Shown: positions 55,502 to 64,000 of the stretch, in pieces | How the letters are laid out: every line of letters begins with the position of its first letter | Position numbering within the stretch: position 1 is the first letter of the stretch | Source: Palleronia abyssalis | GTDB lineage: Bacteria > Pseudomonadota > Alphaproteobacteria > Rhodobacterales > Rhodobacteraceae | Direction: 5' to 3' | DNA length: 64,000 nt | NCBI RefSeq assembly: GCF_900302445.1 | Contig: NZ_ONZF01000008.1 | Location: 62,001-126,000 of the forward strand | Translations under genes and position numbers: made by a program | Notes under the pieces: model-generated | Seen by the model: the letters and a program-made list of their open reading frames with translations, nothing else | The model's database searches: none | Told to the model about the DNA's origin: nothing

Positions 55502-55540
55502 GACCATCGCCCGGCCGGATTGGAACGGGACATTCGATTC

Positions 55541-57022
55541 ATGAACCTTGACGCCTATCGTCGTCAGTGGCTGGGCAACGTGCGGGGCGACCTTCTGTCG
55601 GGCCTCGTCGTGGCCCTCGCACTGATCCCCGAAGCCATCGCCTTCTCGATCATCGCGGGCGTGGACCCCAAGATCGGGCTTTACGCCTCGTTCTCGATCG
55701 CCGTGGTCACCGCCATCGCCGGCGGACGGCCTGGCATGATCTCGGCCGCGACTGCGGCCACGGCCGTGCTGATGGTCACGCTGGTGGCCGATCACGGGCT
55801 GCAATATCTGCTGGCCACCACCGTGTTGGCGGGGCTTTTGCAGATCGCCGCGGGTGCGGCGGGGCTGGGGCACCTGATGCGCTTCGTCTCGCGATCCGTG
55901 ATGACCGGGTTCGTCAACGCGCTGGCGATCCTGATCTTCATGGCGCAGATCCCCGAGCTGATCGGCGTGCCGTGGCTGACCTATCCGCTGGTCGCGGTGG
56001 GCCTCGGGATCATCTACCTGTTCCCATACCTCACCAAGGCGGTGCCATCGCCACTGGTGACTATCGTCGTGCTGACGGCGGTGGTGCTGGTGATGGGCTG
56101 GGACGTGCGCACCGTGGGCGACATGGGCGAACTGCCCGACACGCTGCCGGTGTTCCTTATCCCCGATATCCCGCTGACCTTCGAAACGCTGGCGATCATC
56201 TTTCCCTACGCCGCCGCGGTGGCCGTGGTTGGTCTGCTGGAAAGCCTGATGACGGCGAACATCGTCGACGACCTGACCGATACCAAGTCGAACCGGAACC
56301 AGGAATGCGTGGGGCAGGGGCTTGCCAACACCGCGACCGGGTTCATCGGTGGCATGGCGGGCTGCGCGATGATCGGGCAGTCGATCATCAACATCAAGTC
56401 GGGTGGGCGTGGCCGTTTGTCGTGCTTCGTCGCGGGCGTGGTGCTGCTGTTCCTTGTCGTGGCGCTGGGCGACGTGGTCGCGCGGATCCCGATGGCGGCA
56501 CTGGTGGCGATCATGATCATGGTCTCGATCGGGACGTTCTCTTGGTCGTCGATCAAGGACCTGCGCACGCATCCGCGGTCGTCCTCGGTCGTGATGCTGG
56601 CGACGGTGGCGGTGGTGGTCTATACCCACAATCTGGCCATCGGGGTGCTGGTTGGCGTCCTGCTGTCGGGACTGTTCTTCGCAGGCAAGATCGCGCAGTT
56701 CTTCCGGGTCACGTCCTCGATCTCCGAGGACGGGCGGGTCCGGACGTACCATGTCGAAGGGCAGCTGTTCTTTGCCTCGTCCGAGGATTTCATGAACGCG
56801 TTCGACTTCCGCGAGGCGGCCGAAAAGGTCGTGATCGACGTCAGTCGCGCGCATATTTGGGACATTTCCTCGGTTGCGGCGCTGGACATGGCCGTGCTCA
56901 AGTTCCGCAGGGACGGGTCCGAGGTCGAGATCGTGGGCATGAACGAAGCGTCCGAGACCATCGTCGACCGGCTTGCGGTGCATGACAAGCCGGGCGCGAT
57001 GGACGACCTGATGGCCCATTGA
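55541..57022 (+). CDS. SulP-family anion transporter with STAS domain
   Basis: An inner-membrane anion transporter of 493 residues. The membrane domain (about 1-370) has the SulP start [20 protein letters not shown] and a [12 protein letters not shown] segment. A C-terminal STAS domain follows ([19 protein letters not shown]). Substrates in this family include sulfate, bicarbonate and dicarboxylates; sulfate is favoured only by the neighbouring sulfolipid operon. The ATG at 55541 is used; a TTG seven codons upstream is possible. A Usp gene follows at 14 bases. Confidence 0.9.
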   Translation: MNLDAYRRQWLGNVRGDLLSGLVVALALIPEAIAFSIIAGVDPKIGLYASFSIAVVTAIAGGRPGMISAATAATAVLMVTLVADHGLQYLLATTVLAGLLQIAAGAAGLGHLMRFVSRSVMTGFVNALAILIFMAQIPELIGVPWLTYPLVAVGLGIIYLFPYLTKAVPSPLVTIVVLTAVVLVMGWDVRTVGDMGELPDTLPVFLIPDIPLTFETLAIIFPYAAAVAVVGLLESLMTANIVDDLTDTKSNRNQECVGQGLANTATGFIGGMAGCAMIGQSIINIKSGGRGRLSCFVAGVVLLFLVVALGDVVARIPMAALVAIMIMVSIGTFSWSSIKDLRTHPRSSSVVMLATVAVVVYTHNLAIGVLVGVLLSGLFFAGKIAQFFRVTSSISEDGRVRTYHVEGQLFFASSEDFMNAFDFREAAEKVVIDVSRAHIWDISSVAALDMAVLKFRRDGSEVEIVGMNEASETIVDRLAVHDKPGAMDDLMAH

Positions 57023-57036
57023 GGGAGGGAGACGAC

Positions 57037-57888
57037 ATGACCGGGAAGATCATCGCGCTGGTGGACGGCTCCACCTATTCGAAAAGCGTCTGTGACCACG
57101 CCGCGTGGATCGCGGGCCGCACGGGCCAGGAAGTTCAGCTGATGCACGTCCTGGGCCGTCGCGAAGGCGGGTCGGGCGGCGATCTGTCCGGCGCCATCGC
57201 GCTGGGGGCACGCAGCGCGCTTCTGGACGAGCTGTCCACCGTGGACGAGCAGCGCGCCAAGCTGGTCGTCCATCGCGGCCGCGCCATCCTCGAGGATGCG
57301 AAAGGCCTCATGACCGAGGCGGGTGTGAAGGCGACCGAGCATCTGCGCCACGGCGATCTGATCGAAGCCGTCACGGAAAAGGAAAAGGACGCCGAGCTGA
57401 TCCTGGTCGGCAAGCGCGGCGAGGCGGTGGATTTCGCCAAGGGGCATCTGGGGTCGAACCTGGAGCGCGTGATGCGCGCCGTGTCGAAGCCGCTTTTCGT
57501 GGCTTCGCGCGCGTTCCACCCGGTCGCGAAGGTGCTTCTGGCCTATGACGGCAGCGCCAGCGCCATGCGCGCGGTGGATTATGTCGCCAGAAGCCCGCTT
57601 TACGCCGGTCTGCCCGTCCACATCGTGACGGTCGGATCGCCGTCGGACAGCGCGAAGCGGGGGCTGGAGGACGCGCGGGCGATGCTCGCGGCGGCGGGCC
57701 TCGAAGCGGAAACCGAGATCGTGTCGGGGCAGCCCGAAAGCGCCATCGGCAAGCTGGTGGACGAGCGCGGGTTCGACCACCTGATCCTGGGGGCTTCGGG
57801 CCACTCGCGTCTGCGGTCGCTTTTCGTGGGTTCGACCAGTCTGGAACTGATCCGGACCTGCAAGATCCCGATCCTGCTGGTGCGCTAG
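57037..57888 (+). CDS. Universal stress protein, two UspA domains
   Basis: A protein of 283 residues with two tandem Usp domains (about 1-140 and 145-283). The second ends in LGASGHSRLRSLFVGSTSLE, an ATP-binding G-x2-G-x9-GS-type motif. Pairing of a SulP transporter with a Usp protein is common, so this is probably a partner or regulator of the transporter. GGGAGGGA lies six bases before the ATG. Its last four bases overlap the convergent sqdC stop. Confidence 0.92.
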   Translation: MTGKIIALVDGSTYSKSVCDHAAWIAGRTGQEVQLMHVLGRREGGSGGDLSGAIALGARSALLDELSTVDEQRAKLVVHRGRAILEDAKGLMTEAGVKATEHLRHGDLIEAVTEKEKDAELILVGKRGEAVDFAKGHLGSNLERVMRAVSKPLFVASRAFHPVAKVLLAYDGSASAMRAVDYVARSPLYAGLPVHIVTVGSPSDSAKRGLEDARAMLAAAGLEAETEIVSGQPESAIGKLVDERGFDHLILGASGHSRLRSLFVGSTSLELIRTCKIPILLVR

Positions 57889-58730
57889 TCCGCGGACCGG
57901 TCGTAGGCCAGGTTCGCCGCCAACGCCTCGGCCAGACCGGTCATGCCCTGCGGCTGCCATCCCAGGCCCCGCAGGATCGCGGTCTCCATCTCGTTGACGG
58001 TCTTCGGATCGGAGGGGTCAGGGAGGGGCCCGGCCTTGCCCGACACGCGCGTATTGGTTTCCAGCAGGACGCGCCGATCCAGCACGATGTCCGATACGTT
58101 CAGCAGAGTCGGCGGCGCGGTCAGGCCGAGGACAAGTTCCACCGCAGCGGCGACATCATGGGCGTGAACCTCGGTGCCGATCCGGGGCGCGGGGCGGTCG
58201 CCGGCCTCGAACGCGGCGAACAGATCCTGCCACTTGTGCCCGCGTCCCGGAACCGGGGGGCCATAGATCCCCGTGGCGCGAAGCGCGGTGCCGTTCGGGG
58301 GTAGGCCACGTTCGGCGGCCAGTTTGACCTGTCCGTAAAGGGTGTCGGGCTGCGGCTCCATCCCCTCCGACAGACGGGTGCCGGGCGGGTAGGCACCGTA
58401 TACGGCGCGGCTGGACAGGAAGACTGTCCGAAGCCCCAGCGCAGCGGCGCCTTCGAACAGCGCCAGGGTCCCGTCCAGGTTGGCGTGGACGAAACCCTCC
58501 GGATCGTCGCCTTCTCCGCCGCGATACCGTCCGGTCACGTGTTGGAAGGCGGCGTGGATCAGGGCGTCCTGATCCGACAGGTCCGGCACGTCGCCCAGCT
58601 GCCAGTCGCGGTGCAACAGCCCCGCCACGCGGCGGCGCCCTAAGGCGGTGATCGTATGTCCGCGTGCCGCAAGCCATTGCGCGACAGGCCAGCCGACCAG
58701 GCCGCTTGCCCCCGTGACCGCAATCCTCAT
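57885..58730 (-). CDS. sqdC: Sulfolipid biosynthesis protein SqdC-like (NAD-dependent epimerase/reductase)
   Basis: A Rossmann-fold SDR-type protein of 281 residues. The cofactor site is VTGASGLVGWPVAQWLAARG and the catalytic pair Tyr-x3-Lys lies in LYGQVKLAAE. In Rhodobacter sphaeroides sqdC lies in the sulfolipid operon and encodes a reductase-like protein whose exact step is unclear. Order sqdB-sqdD-sqdC is the same here, and the start overlaps the sqdD stop as ATGA. The call rests on that synteny. The ATG used gives MRIAVTGASG; upstream frame is not conserved. Confidence 0.78.
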   Translation of the reverse strand: MRIAVTGASGLVGWPVAQWLAARGHTITALGRRRVAGLLHRDWQLGDVPDLSDQDALIHAAFQHVTGRYRGGEGDDPEGFVHANLDGTLALFEGAAALGLRTVFLSSRAVYGAYPPGTRLSEGMEPQPDTLYGQVKLAAERGLPPNGTALRATGIYGPPVPGRGHKWQDLFAAFEAGDRPAPRIGTEVHAHDVAAAVELVLGLTAPPTLLNVSDIVLDRRVLLETNTRVSGKAGPLPDPSDPKTVNEMETAILRGLGWQPQGMTGLAEALAANLAYDRSAD

Positions 58731-59521
58731 CGCGGGTCCGGCATCGCAGACAGGTCCGGCCGGTCGCCTGCCGCATATCGGTGCCATAGATCGATCAGCG
58801 GGCGCAGCCGATCCGCCTTGGCATGATCCTGCCACGGTTTCTCGTACTGAAAATGCAGCACGCGGATCGCGTCCCAGTCCCATAGGGTAGGCAGGTTGAA
58901 CCAGACGTATTGCAGCATGTTGCAGGTCACCGGCAGCCCGTGCCAGTCGGGAAACCAGTCCTGCAGGAAGGTCTGGTCCGTCCGGCGCCAGAACGCGCCG
59001 GGCTGATCCAGGTGGGCCAGCATCGCGTCGAAGGTCGCAGAGGCCGGGCGGGCGGTGAACACGCCCGAGTTCATGCGATGAAAGTCGCCAAGGCTTTCAT
59101 AGACGTTCGGCGCGGCGCAGAACTCGGGGTAGTCGAACAGCTTGTCGATATTGCGCAGAACCAGCGTGTCGGCATCCAGGAACACCACCCGGTCATAGTC
59201 CAGCTGCCACAGCCGCAGCTTGGCGAAGTTGTCCAAGGGCGTGTGAAACGCGGGCTTGTCGCCCTTCGTGAAAGGGGCGGCCCCGTGCAAACGGTCGCGC
59301 TGGTGTGCTGCGTTGAATGCGTCCGAGGTCGACAGCAGATCGACCGCCACCAGCCGCGCGCCAGCGGCCGTCAGCGGCGCCAGAGCATCGGCCGGAACGC
59401 CGCCCGTATGCATCACCACCCGGTGCGCCGTGGTGCCGGTCAGCGCCAGCGAATTCAGCAGCGCCCTCGCCCCCAGCGCGAAATCCGCGTTGGTGACCAG
59501 TGTGACGTAAGCCCGTTTCAC
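58727..59521 (-). CDS. sqdD: Sulfolipid biosynthesis glycosyltransferase SqdD (glycogenin-like, GT8)
   Basis: A GT8 glycosyltransferase of 264 residues. The Mn-binding DxD lies in VVFLDADTLVLRNID, and the family segments KLRLWQLDYDRV and FHRMNSGVFTARP are present. The start ATG overlaps the sqdB stop. SqdD of Rhodobacter resembles glycogenin and is needed for sulfoquinovosyldiacylglycerol; it is the probable sulfoquinovosyltransferase. Confidence 0.86.
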   Translation of the reverse strand: MKRAYVTLVTNADFALGARALLNSLALTGTTAHRVVMHTGGVPADALAPLTAAGARLVAVDLLSTSDAFNAAHQRDRLHGAAPFTKGDKPAFHTPLDNFAKLRLWQLDYDRVVFLDADTLVLRNIDKLFDYPEFCAAPNVYESLGDFHRMNSGVFTARPASATFDAMLAHLDQPGAFWRRTDQTFLQDWFPDWHGLPVTCNMLQYVWFNLPTLWDWDAIRVLHFQYEKPWQDHAKADRLRPLIDLWHRYAAGDRPDLSAMPDPR

Positions 59522-60735
59522 GAGACGGACTTCAGCGCCTTGCCTTCCGGATCACGCTCGACCTTCGCGCCAAGCTCCTTGGTCCAGCCCGACACGGCCG
59601 GCACGCGGCTGCGGTCGATGCGGTAGGCGTATTTCCGGGCCACTTCGACGACCTCGTCCAGAAGACCCTCTTCCAGCGTGGTGGGGTCGAGGCCGAGCGC
59701 CAGGAACTGGTCGTTCTTGACGATCAGGTCGTTTTCGGGCGCTTCCTTCCGGGGGTTCGGCAGGTTGGCGATCTTGGCGCCGGTCATCTTAGCGATCATC
59801 TCGGCCAGGTCGCGGACGCGGTGCGTCTCGGTCATCTGGTTGAAGATGCGCACCCGCTCGCCTGCTTTCGGCGCGTCGCCAAGGGCCAGCTCGATGCAGC
59901 GGACCGAGTCGCGGATGTGGATGAAGGCGCGGGTCTGGCCGCCGGTGCCGTGCACCGTCAGCGGATAACCGATCGCCGCCTGGATCAGGAAGCGGTTCAG
60001 GACCGTGCCGTAATCGCCGTCATAGTCGAAGCGGTTGACCAGCTGTTCGTGCTTGCGGGTCTGGTCGGTGTGGGTGCCCCAGACGATGCCCTGGTGAAGG
60101 TCGGTGATCCGCAAGCCATCGTTCTGGGCGTAGAACTGAAACAGGATCTGATCGAGCGACTTGGTCATGTGATAGACCGAGCCGGGCTTGGTCGGATACA
60201 GGATCTCCTGCTCTTTCTTGCCGCTGGGCGTGTCGATCTCGACGTCCAGATAGCCTTCGGGGATCGGTGCGCCGACGCTGGAATAGCCATAGACGCCCAT
60301 GGTCCCGAGGTGGACCAGATGCGCGTCGATCCCCGTCTCGACCATCGCGGCCAGAAGGTTGTGGGTCGCGCTGACGTTGTTGTCGACGGTATAGACCTTG
60401 TGGCGGTCGGTCTTCATCGAATAGGGCGCGGCCCGCTGTTCGGCGAAGTGGATGATGGCATCGGGTTTCTCCTCGGCAAGCCACTGTTTCAGGCGCTCGT
60501 ATTCCTTGGCCAGATCCAGCAGGTGGAAGCGGATCCGCCGCCCCGTCACGTCATGCCAGATCCGGCAGCGTTCCTGGATCGAATCCATGGGCGTCAGGGA
60601 CTGCACGCCCAGTTCGGTATCGATCCAGCGGCGAGAGAGGTTGTCCACGATATGCACTTCGTGACCGAGGTTCGACAGGTGCAGGGTGGTGGGCCAGCCG
60701 ACGAAACCGTCGCCGCCGAGGATCGCGATCTTCAT
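59518..60735 (-). CDS. sqdB: UDP-sulfoquinovose synthase SqdB
   Basis: Makes UDP-sulfoquinovose from UDP-glucose and sulfite, the head group of plant-type sulfolipid. The protein has 405 residues, an SDR-extended fold, NAD site ILGGDGFVGWPTTLHLSNLG, the Thr in LGTMGVYGYSS and the Tyr-x3-Lys pair in VYHMTKSLDQ. The long FHLLDLAKEYERLK and RAFIHIRDSVRCIELAL blocks match SQD1/SqdB. First gene of the sqdBDC operon, whose members overlap by four bases. Confidence 0.96.
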   Translation of the reverse strand: MKIAILGGDGFVGWPTTLHLSNLGHEVHIVDNLSRRWIDTELGVQSLTPMDSIQERCRIWHDVTGRRIRFHLLDLAKEYERLKQWLAEEKPDAIIHFAEQRAAPYSMKTDRHKVYTVDNNVSATHNLLAAMVETGIDAHLVHLGTMGVYGYSSVGAPIPEGYLDVEIDTPSGKKEQEILYPTKPGSVYHMTKSLDQILFQFYAQNDGLRITDLHQGIVWGTHTDQTRKHEQLVNRFDYDGDYGTVLNRFLIQAAIGYPLTVHGTGGQTRAFIHIRDSVRCIELALGDAPKAGERVRIFNQMTETHRVRDLAEMIAKMTGAKIANLPNPRKEAPENDLIVKNDQFLALGLDPTTLEEGLLDEVVEVARKYAYRIDRSRVPAVSGWTKELGAKVERDPEGKALKSVS

Positions 60736-60820
60736 GGGGTCACTCCAGTCACATTCGTGAGTGCGGTATCAACGTTGCGTGACGTTTTCTCAACACCGGA
60801 CTTGTCCCCCGGCAAGGGAT

Positions 60821-60847
60821 CGCCCGGACCGATCTCCGGTCCGGGCG
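60821..60847 (-). terminator. Strong GC hairpin between paoC and sqdB
   Basis: A perfect 11-base stem (CGCCCGGACCG and its complement) with a five-base loop, eight bases past the paoC stop in its direction. No T tract follows, so it may stall or protect the transcript rather than terminate on its own. It lies between two co-directional operons, where a terminator is expected. Confidence 0.6.
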
Positions 60848-60854
60848 CTTGGTA

Positions 60855-63122
60855 TCAGGTGGACAGCACGTCCGAGATGGTCATGGGCAGTGCGGTCAGC
60901 CGCTTGCCCGTTGCGTGATAGATCGCGTTGCCGATTGCCGCCGCGGTACCGACGATGCCGATCTCACCGATGCCCTTCACGCCCAGCGGGTTCACGTAGT
61001 CGTCCTGTTCTTCCAGCATCTCGACCCGCACCTCGCGGATGTCGGCATTCACCGGCACCAGGTATTCGGCGATGTTGGCGTTCAGGAAGCGAGAGCGTGG
61101 CTTGTCCGTCTCGGTCACCTCGTGCAGCGCCGAGGAGATGCCCCAGATCATCCCTCCCATCAGCTGGCTGTGGGCCGTCTTGCGGTTCAGCCAAGTGCCA
61201 GCGGCAAAGGCGCTGTGGATGCGGGGCACGCGGATCTCGTGGGTGTACTTGTGGATCCGCACCTCGACCATTTCGGCCCCGAAGGCGAACATGGCAAACT
61301 CGGGCGTCACAGGTCCCGCGGTGCCGTATCCGCCCGAGAAGGTCGCCTTGATCAGCTGGTCCGTCAGCGCCGGGTGGCGGAACGTGCCCACCACCTCGAT
61401 CTCGCCCTCGGGGATCATCTGAAGGGCTTCCATCACGCTCTGGCTCTGTCCGTCGGGTCCACGAAGCGTGCCGTCGTCGAGGGTGATGCGGCTGGGATCG
61501 ACGCCCGACAGCGGGCCTTCGGACATTCCAGAGATCTGCGTGGCCAATTGCTGCGCAATCTTCACGCAAGCGTCGTGAACGGCCGACCCGGCCGAGGCCG
61601 CGGTGGTCGACCCGCCCGAGATCGGGGCGACGGGCAGATCGGCCTCGCCCATCACGACATCGACCGCCTCTACCGGCAGGCCAAGTCGCGCGGCGGCGAT
61701 CTGTGCCATGATGGTGTAGGTTCCGGTGCCCACATCGTGGGCGGCCAGTTCGACATAGGCGTTGCCCGTGCCCTGGGCCCGCACCCGCGCGTTCGAGGCG
61801 AGGATGTTGGTGGGATAGGTGGCCGTCGCGCAGCCATAGCCCACCAACCAGTCGCCATCGGTCATCGACCCGATCTCGCGCCCGCGCTGGTCCCAGCCGA
61901 AGCTGTTGCTGACGGCATCGTAGCTTTCCATCAGCGACCGGGACGAGAACGGGACATCCTCGGTCGGATGGGTCATCGTGTCGTTCACGCGGCGAAGTTC
62001 GACCGGGTCCATCCCCAGTTTCCACGCGAGCTCATCCATCGCGGATTCCAGGCCGAAGAAGGTCTGCATCTCGTTCGGGGCGCGCATGAACCCGCCCGAA
62101 TTGGTGTCCGACCGGGCCAGACGCTGTTCGGTGTGGATGTTCGGGCAGGCATACATTGCCCGCGTGATATGCGTGCCGGGATTGACGATTTCCCCGAACT
62201 GCGGGGTCTGGGCGATCTCGACATGTTCGAACGCGGTCAGGCGCCCTTGCGCGTCGGCCCCCAGGCGGAACTGCTGCCGACTTTCGGGGCGGAAGGTGGC
62301 CACAGTATACATCTGCGGACGGGTCACGATCAGCCGGACCGGGGCGCCGACGCCCTTGGCCGCCGCGATGGTCAGCATCGCGTAGGGCGTGATCCCCGCC
62401 TTCGATCCGAACGCGCCCCCCACGAAGGGAGAGATCACCCGGACGCTGGTTTCCGGAAGCCCGTAAGCCCCGGCAATGCCGTGACGCAGGGTCCGCACGG
62501 ATTGCGAGGGCATCCACACGGTCAACCGGTCGCCGCGCCATTCGGCCGTGGCCGAGAACATCTCCATCGGGTTGTGATGCTGGAACGGCGTGGTGAAGGT
62601 CATGTCCACCGTCTGCGCAGCCTCGTCGAGGCCGGCTTGCAGATCGCCCTTCGTCAGGACCATGCCTTCGCTGTCTTCGCCGGCGCCCACGACGAAGCTG
62701 TCTTCGGGGTCCATGTGGATCGACCCGTCGGCCTCCTGGTAGGTCACGTTTACCAAGTCCGCGCCGCGACGCGCGGCGGCCGCGGTTTCGGCCACGACGT
62801 ATGCGACGGGCTGGCCGGCATAGCGGATGTCCGTGCCCTCCATCGGCCAGAACGAAGACGAGCCCGGACCGCCGGCATAGAAGCCCTTGACCGTCTTGTA
62901 GTCCGGCAGCGTCTCGTGCGTGAAGACCGCGACAACGCCCGGCTCGGACTCGGCCGCCGAGGTGTCGATCGCGGTGACCTGCCCGACCGCGATGGCCGAA
63001 CACACGAGCGCGCCATGGAGCATGCCCGAGGGCGTCTCGTCCGCGGCGTAGGTCGCCGTGCCGGTGACCTTGCGGCGCGCGTCGGTGCGGGTGACTTCGG
63101 TGTTGATCGTCTGGGCCATCAT
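60855..63122 (-). CDS. Molybdopterin-binding subunit of a xanthine-oxidase-family oxidoreductase (PaoC/YagR-like)
   Basis: The large Moco subunit, 755 residues. Recognisable blocks are the substrate/Moco loop FVGGAFGSK, DTNSGGFMRAPNE, and the catalytic Glu in GVKGIGEIGIVG near the end. Length and the neighbouring FAD/Fe-S subunit match the E. coli PaoABC-type aldehyde oxidoreductase better than a true xanthine dehydrogenase. The start overlaps the stop of the FAD subunit as ATGA. The substrate is probably an aromatic or other aldehyde, not proven. Confidence 0.88.
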   Translation of the reverse strand: MMAQTINTEVTRTDARRKVTGTATYAADETPSGMLHGALVCSAIAVGQVTAIDTSAAESEPGVVAVFTHETLPDYKTVKGFYAGGPGSSSFWPMEGTDIRYAGQPVAYVVAETAAAARRGADLVNVTYQEADGSIHMDPEDSFVVGAGEDSEGMVLTKGDLQAGLDEAAQTVDMTFTTPFQHHNPMEMFSATAEWRGDRLTVWMPSQSVRTLRHGIAGAYGLPETSVRVISPFVGGAFGSKAGITPYAMLTIAAAKGVGAPVRLIVTRPQMYTVATFRPESRQQFRLGADAQGRLTAFEHVEIAQTPQFGEIVNPGTHITRAMYACPNIHTEQRLARSDTNSGGFMRAPNEMQTFFGLESAMDELAWKLGMDPVELRRVNDTMTHPTEDVPFSSRSLMESYDAVSNSFGWDQRGREIGSMTDGDWLVGYGCATATYPTNILASNARVRAQGTGNAYVELAAHDVGTGTYTIMAQIAAARLGLPVEAVDVVMGEADLPVAPISGGSTTAASAGSAVHDACVKIAQQLATQISGMSEGPLSGVDPSRITLDDGTLRGPDGQSQSVMEALQMIPEGEIEVVGTFRHPALTDQLIKATFSGGYGTAGPVTPEFAMFAFGAEMVEVRIHKYTHEIRVPRIHSAFAAGTWLNRKTAHSQLMGGMIWGISSALHEVTETDKPRSRFLNANIAEYLVPVNADIREVRVEMLEEQDDYVNPLGVKGIGEIGIVGTAAAIGNAIYHATGKRLTALPMTISDVLST

Positions 63123-64000
63123 TCGCCTCCCATGCGGGATTTCGCGGTCATCAGGGCGCCCGCCACAACGTCGGCGCCCAGTTCGATCTTGTAGGCCGAA
63201 CCTTCCAGGGGTTCGGCGTCCTGAAACGCGATCCGTCCGGCCTCGCGCGCGGTCTCTTCGGTCAGGGGGCCGCCTTTCAGCGACTCCTCGGCCGCGGTGG
63301 CACGCCACGGCGTGGCCGCGACGCCACCAAGCGCGATGCGGACATCGCGAACGGTGTCACCGTCCATCTCGATCCCGACGGCGGCCGAGGCTGCGGCGAA
63401 GGCATAGCTCTCGCGGTTGCGAGCCTTCATGTAGAAGCTGTTCCGCATGGCCGGGATCATCGGCAGCGCAATCTCGGTCACGATCTCTCCGGGCTCCAGC
63501 ACTGTTTCGATATGGGGATCGTCCCCGGGCAGGACGTGCAGGTCCGCGAAGGGAATGCTCCGCGTGCCGCCGGGGCCGCGGGTCGTGACCTCGGCATCGA
63601 AGGCGACCAGGGCCTGCGCGAAATCGCCGGGATACATGGCGACGCACGCGTCCGAGCCGCCGAAGATCGCGTGCATCCCCGTCTCGCCCCCGTCCAGCGC
63701 GGCACAGCCCGAGCCGGGATTGCGCTTGTTGCACTGGGCATAGGCCGTGTCGCGGAAATACGGGCAGCGGGTGCGCTGCAGGATGTTCCCGCCAAGCGTC
63801 GCGACATTGCGCAACTGCGGCGAGGCGGCTTTCCAGAGCGAATCTGACAGCGCAGGGAACGCGTCGATCACGGCCGGGTCGTCGGCCACGGTTGACATCT
63901 TCGCCAGCGCGCCGAACCGCATGCGGTCAGCGCCAACCTCGTACCTCTCCAGATCGCGAAGCCCGGTGATGTCGACCAGCGCCTCGGGTTCGAGGACGCC
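63119..64000 (-). CDS. FAD-binding subunit of a xanthine-oxidase-family oxidoreductase (PaoB/YagS-like), start cut off
   Basis: 293 residues are visible; the frame runs without a stop to the right edge, so the N-terminus lies outside. The FAD-binding segment NVATLGGNILQRTRCPYFR is visible. It continues into a Cys-rich loop, with cysteines in RCPYFR, YAQCNKR and GSGCAA, which in PaoB-type subunits carries an extra [4Fe-4S] cluster. The C-terminal domain follows. A 2Fe-2S subunit gene probably lies beyond the edge. ATGA coupling to the Moco subunit supports one complex. Confidence 0.88.
   Translation of the reverse strand, partial: GVLEPEALVDITGLRDLERYEVGADRMRFGALAKMSTVADDPAVIDAFPALSDSLWKAASPQLRNVATLGGNILQRTRCPYFRDTAYAQCNKRNPGSGCAALDGGETGMHAIFGGSDACVAMYPGDFAQALVAFDAEVTTRGPGGTRSIPFADLHVLPGDDPHIETVLEPGEIVTEIALPMIPAMRNSFYMKARNRESYAFAAASAAVGIEMDGDTVRDVRIALGGVAATPWRATAAEESLKGGPLTEETAREAGRIAFQDAEPLEGSAYKIELGADVVAGALMTAKSRMGGE

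Noticed and set aside
60849-63194. Plus-strand frame of 781 residues opposite the molybdopterin subunit
   Set aside because: No domain recognisable and composition rich in Arg, His and Gly; the minus strand shows clear Moco-enzyme motifs over the same stretch.

Overview
The window is GC-rich, densely packed bacterial DNA. It holds about 64 protein genes and no RNA genes that I could find, and no gene-free stretch exceeds 300 bases. Gene content points to an alphaproteobacterium of the Rhodobacteraceae/Roseobacter group: a sqdB-sqdD-sqdC sulfolipid operon, a PhaZ/PhaC/phasin/PhaR granule locus with CTGC-N3-GCAG operators, SitABCD next to a Fur-family (Mur-like) regulator, a TGA-N9-TCA iron box, a DctPQM TRAP system, and many ATGA start/stop couplings. 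This placement is inferred from gene content, without any database search.

Layout. 1-3009: iron-linked imelysin / di-haem DUF1111 / imelysin operon, cut by the left edge. 3125-5194: orphan soluble chemoreceptor with three PAS domains. 5374-15840: YjdF-like membrane protein, then divergent hpnC-hpnD-hpnE (squalene synthesis) and DUF2141 / two CrtN/CrtP-type desaturases / acyltransferase / glycosyltransferase / aldehyde dehydrogenase. 15841-19762: siderophore ABC importer with a divergent DUF2218 gene. 19794-22905: arsenate operon arsRC-gapdh-arsJ. 23168-24463: xylose isomerase. 24454-28463: sitABCD and mur. 28476-34931: housekeeping genes (deaD, gph, csp, thrS) and small conserved proteins. 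35094-38061: MFS transporter plus two alpha/beta hydrolases. 38111-42779: PHA granule locus. 42776-52539: MFS exporter, glutamine-synthetase-like/amidotransferase pair, apt, mtnP, a spermidine-synthase-like protein and assorted enzymes. 52625-55364: TRAP transporter. 55365-57888: structured leader, SulP transporter and Usp protein. 57885-60735: sqdBDC. 60855-64000: PaoC/PaoB-type molybdenum oxidoreductase, cut by the right edge.

How the genes work together. The most notable block is 6001-15840. HpnC, HpnD and HpnE convert farnesyl diphosphate to squalene, and the divergent, translationally coupled genes encode what is needed to desaturate, oxidise, glycosylate and acylate a C30 chain. No crtB phytoene synthase and no squalene-hopene cyclase lies in the window. 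I therefore read it as a squalene-route C30 carotenoid (staphyloxanthin-like glycosyl ester) locus rather than a hopanoid or C40 locus; the product is inference. The arsenate operon is a compact three-gene design with an ArsR-ArsC fusion, GAPDH and ArsJ. Metal uptake is represented by three systems: imelysin/DUF1111, siderophore ABC and SitABCD. Two of them carry recognisable operator-like dyads in their control regions.
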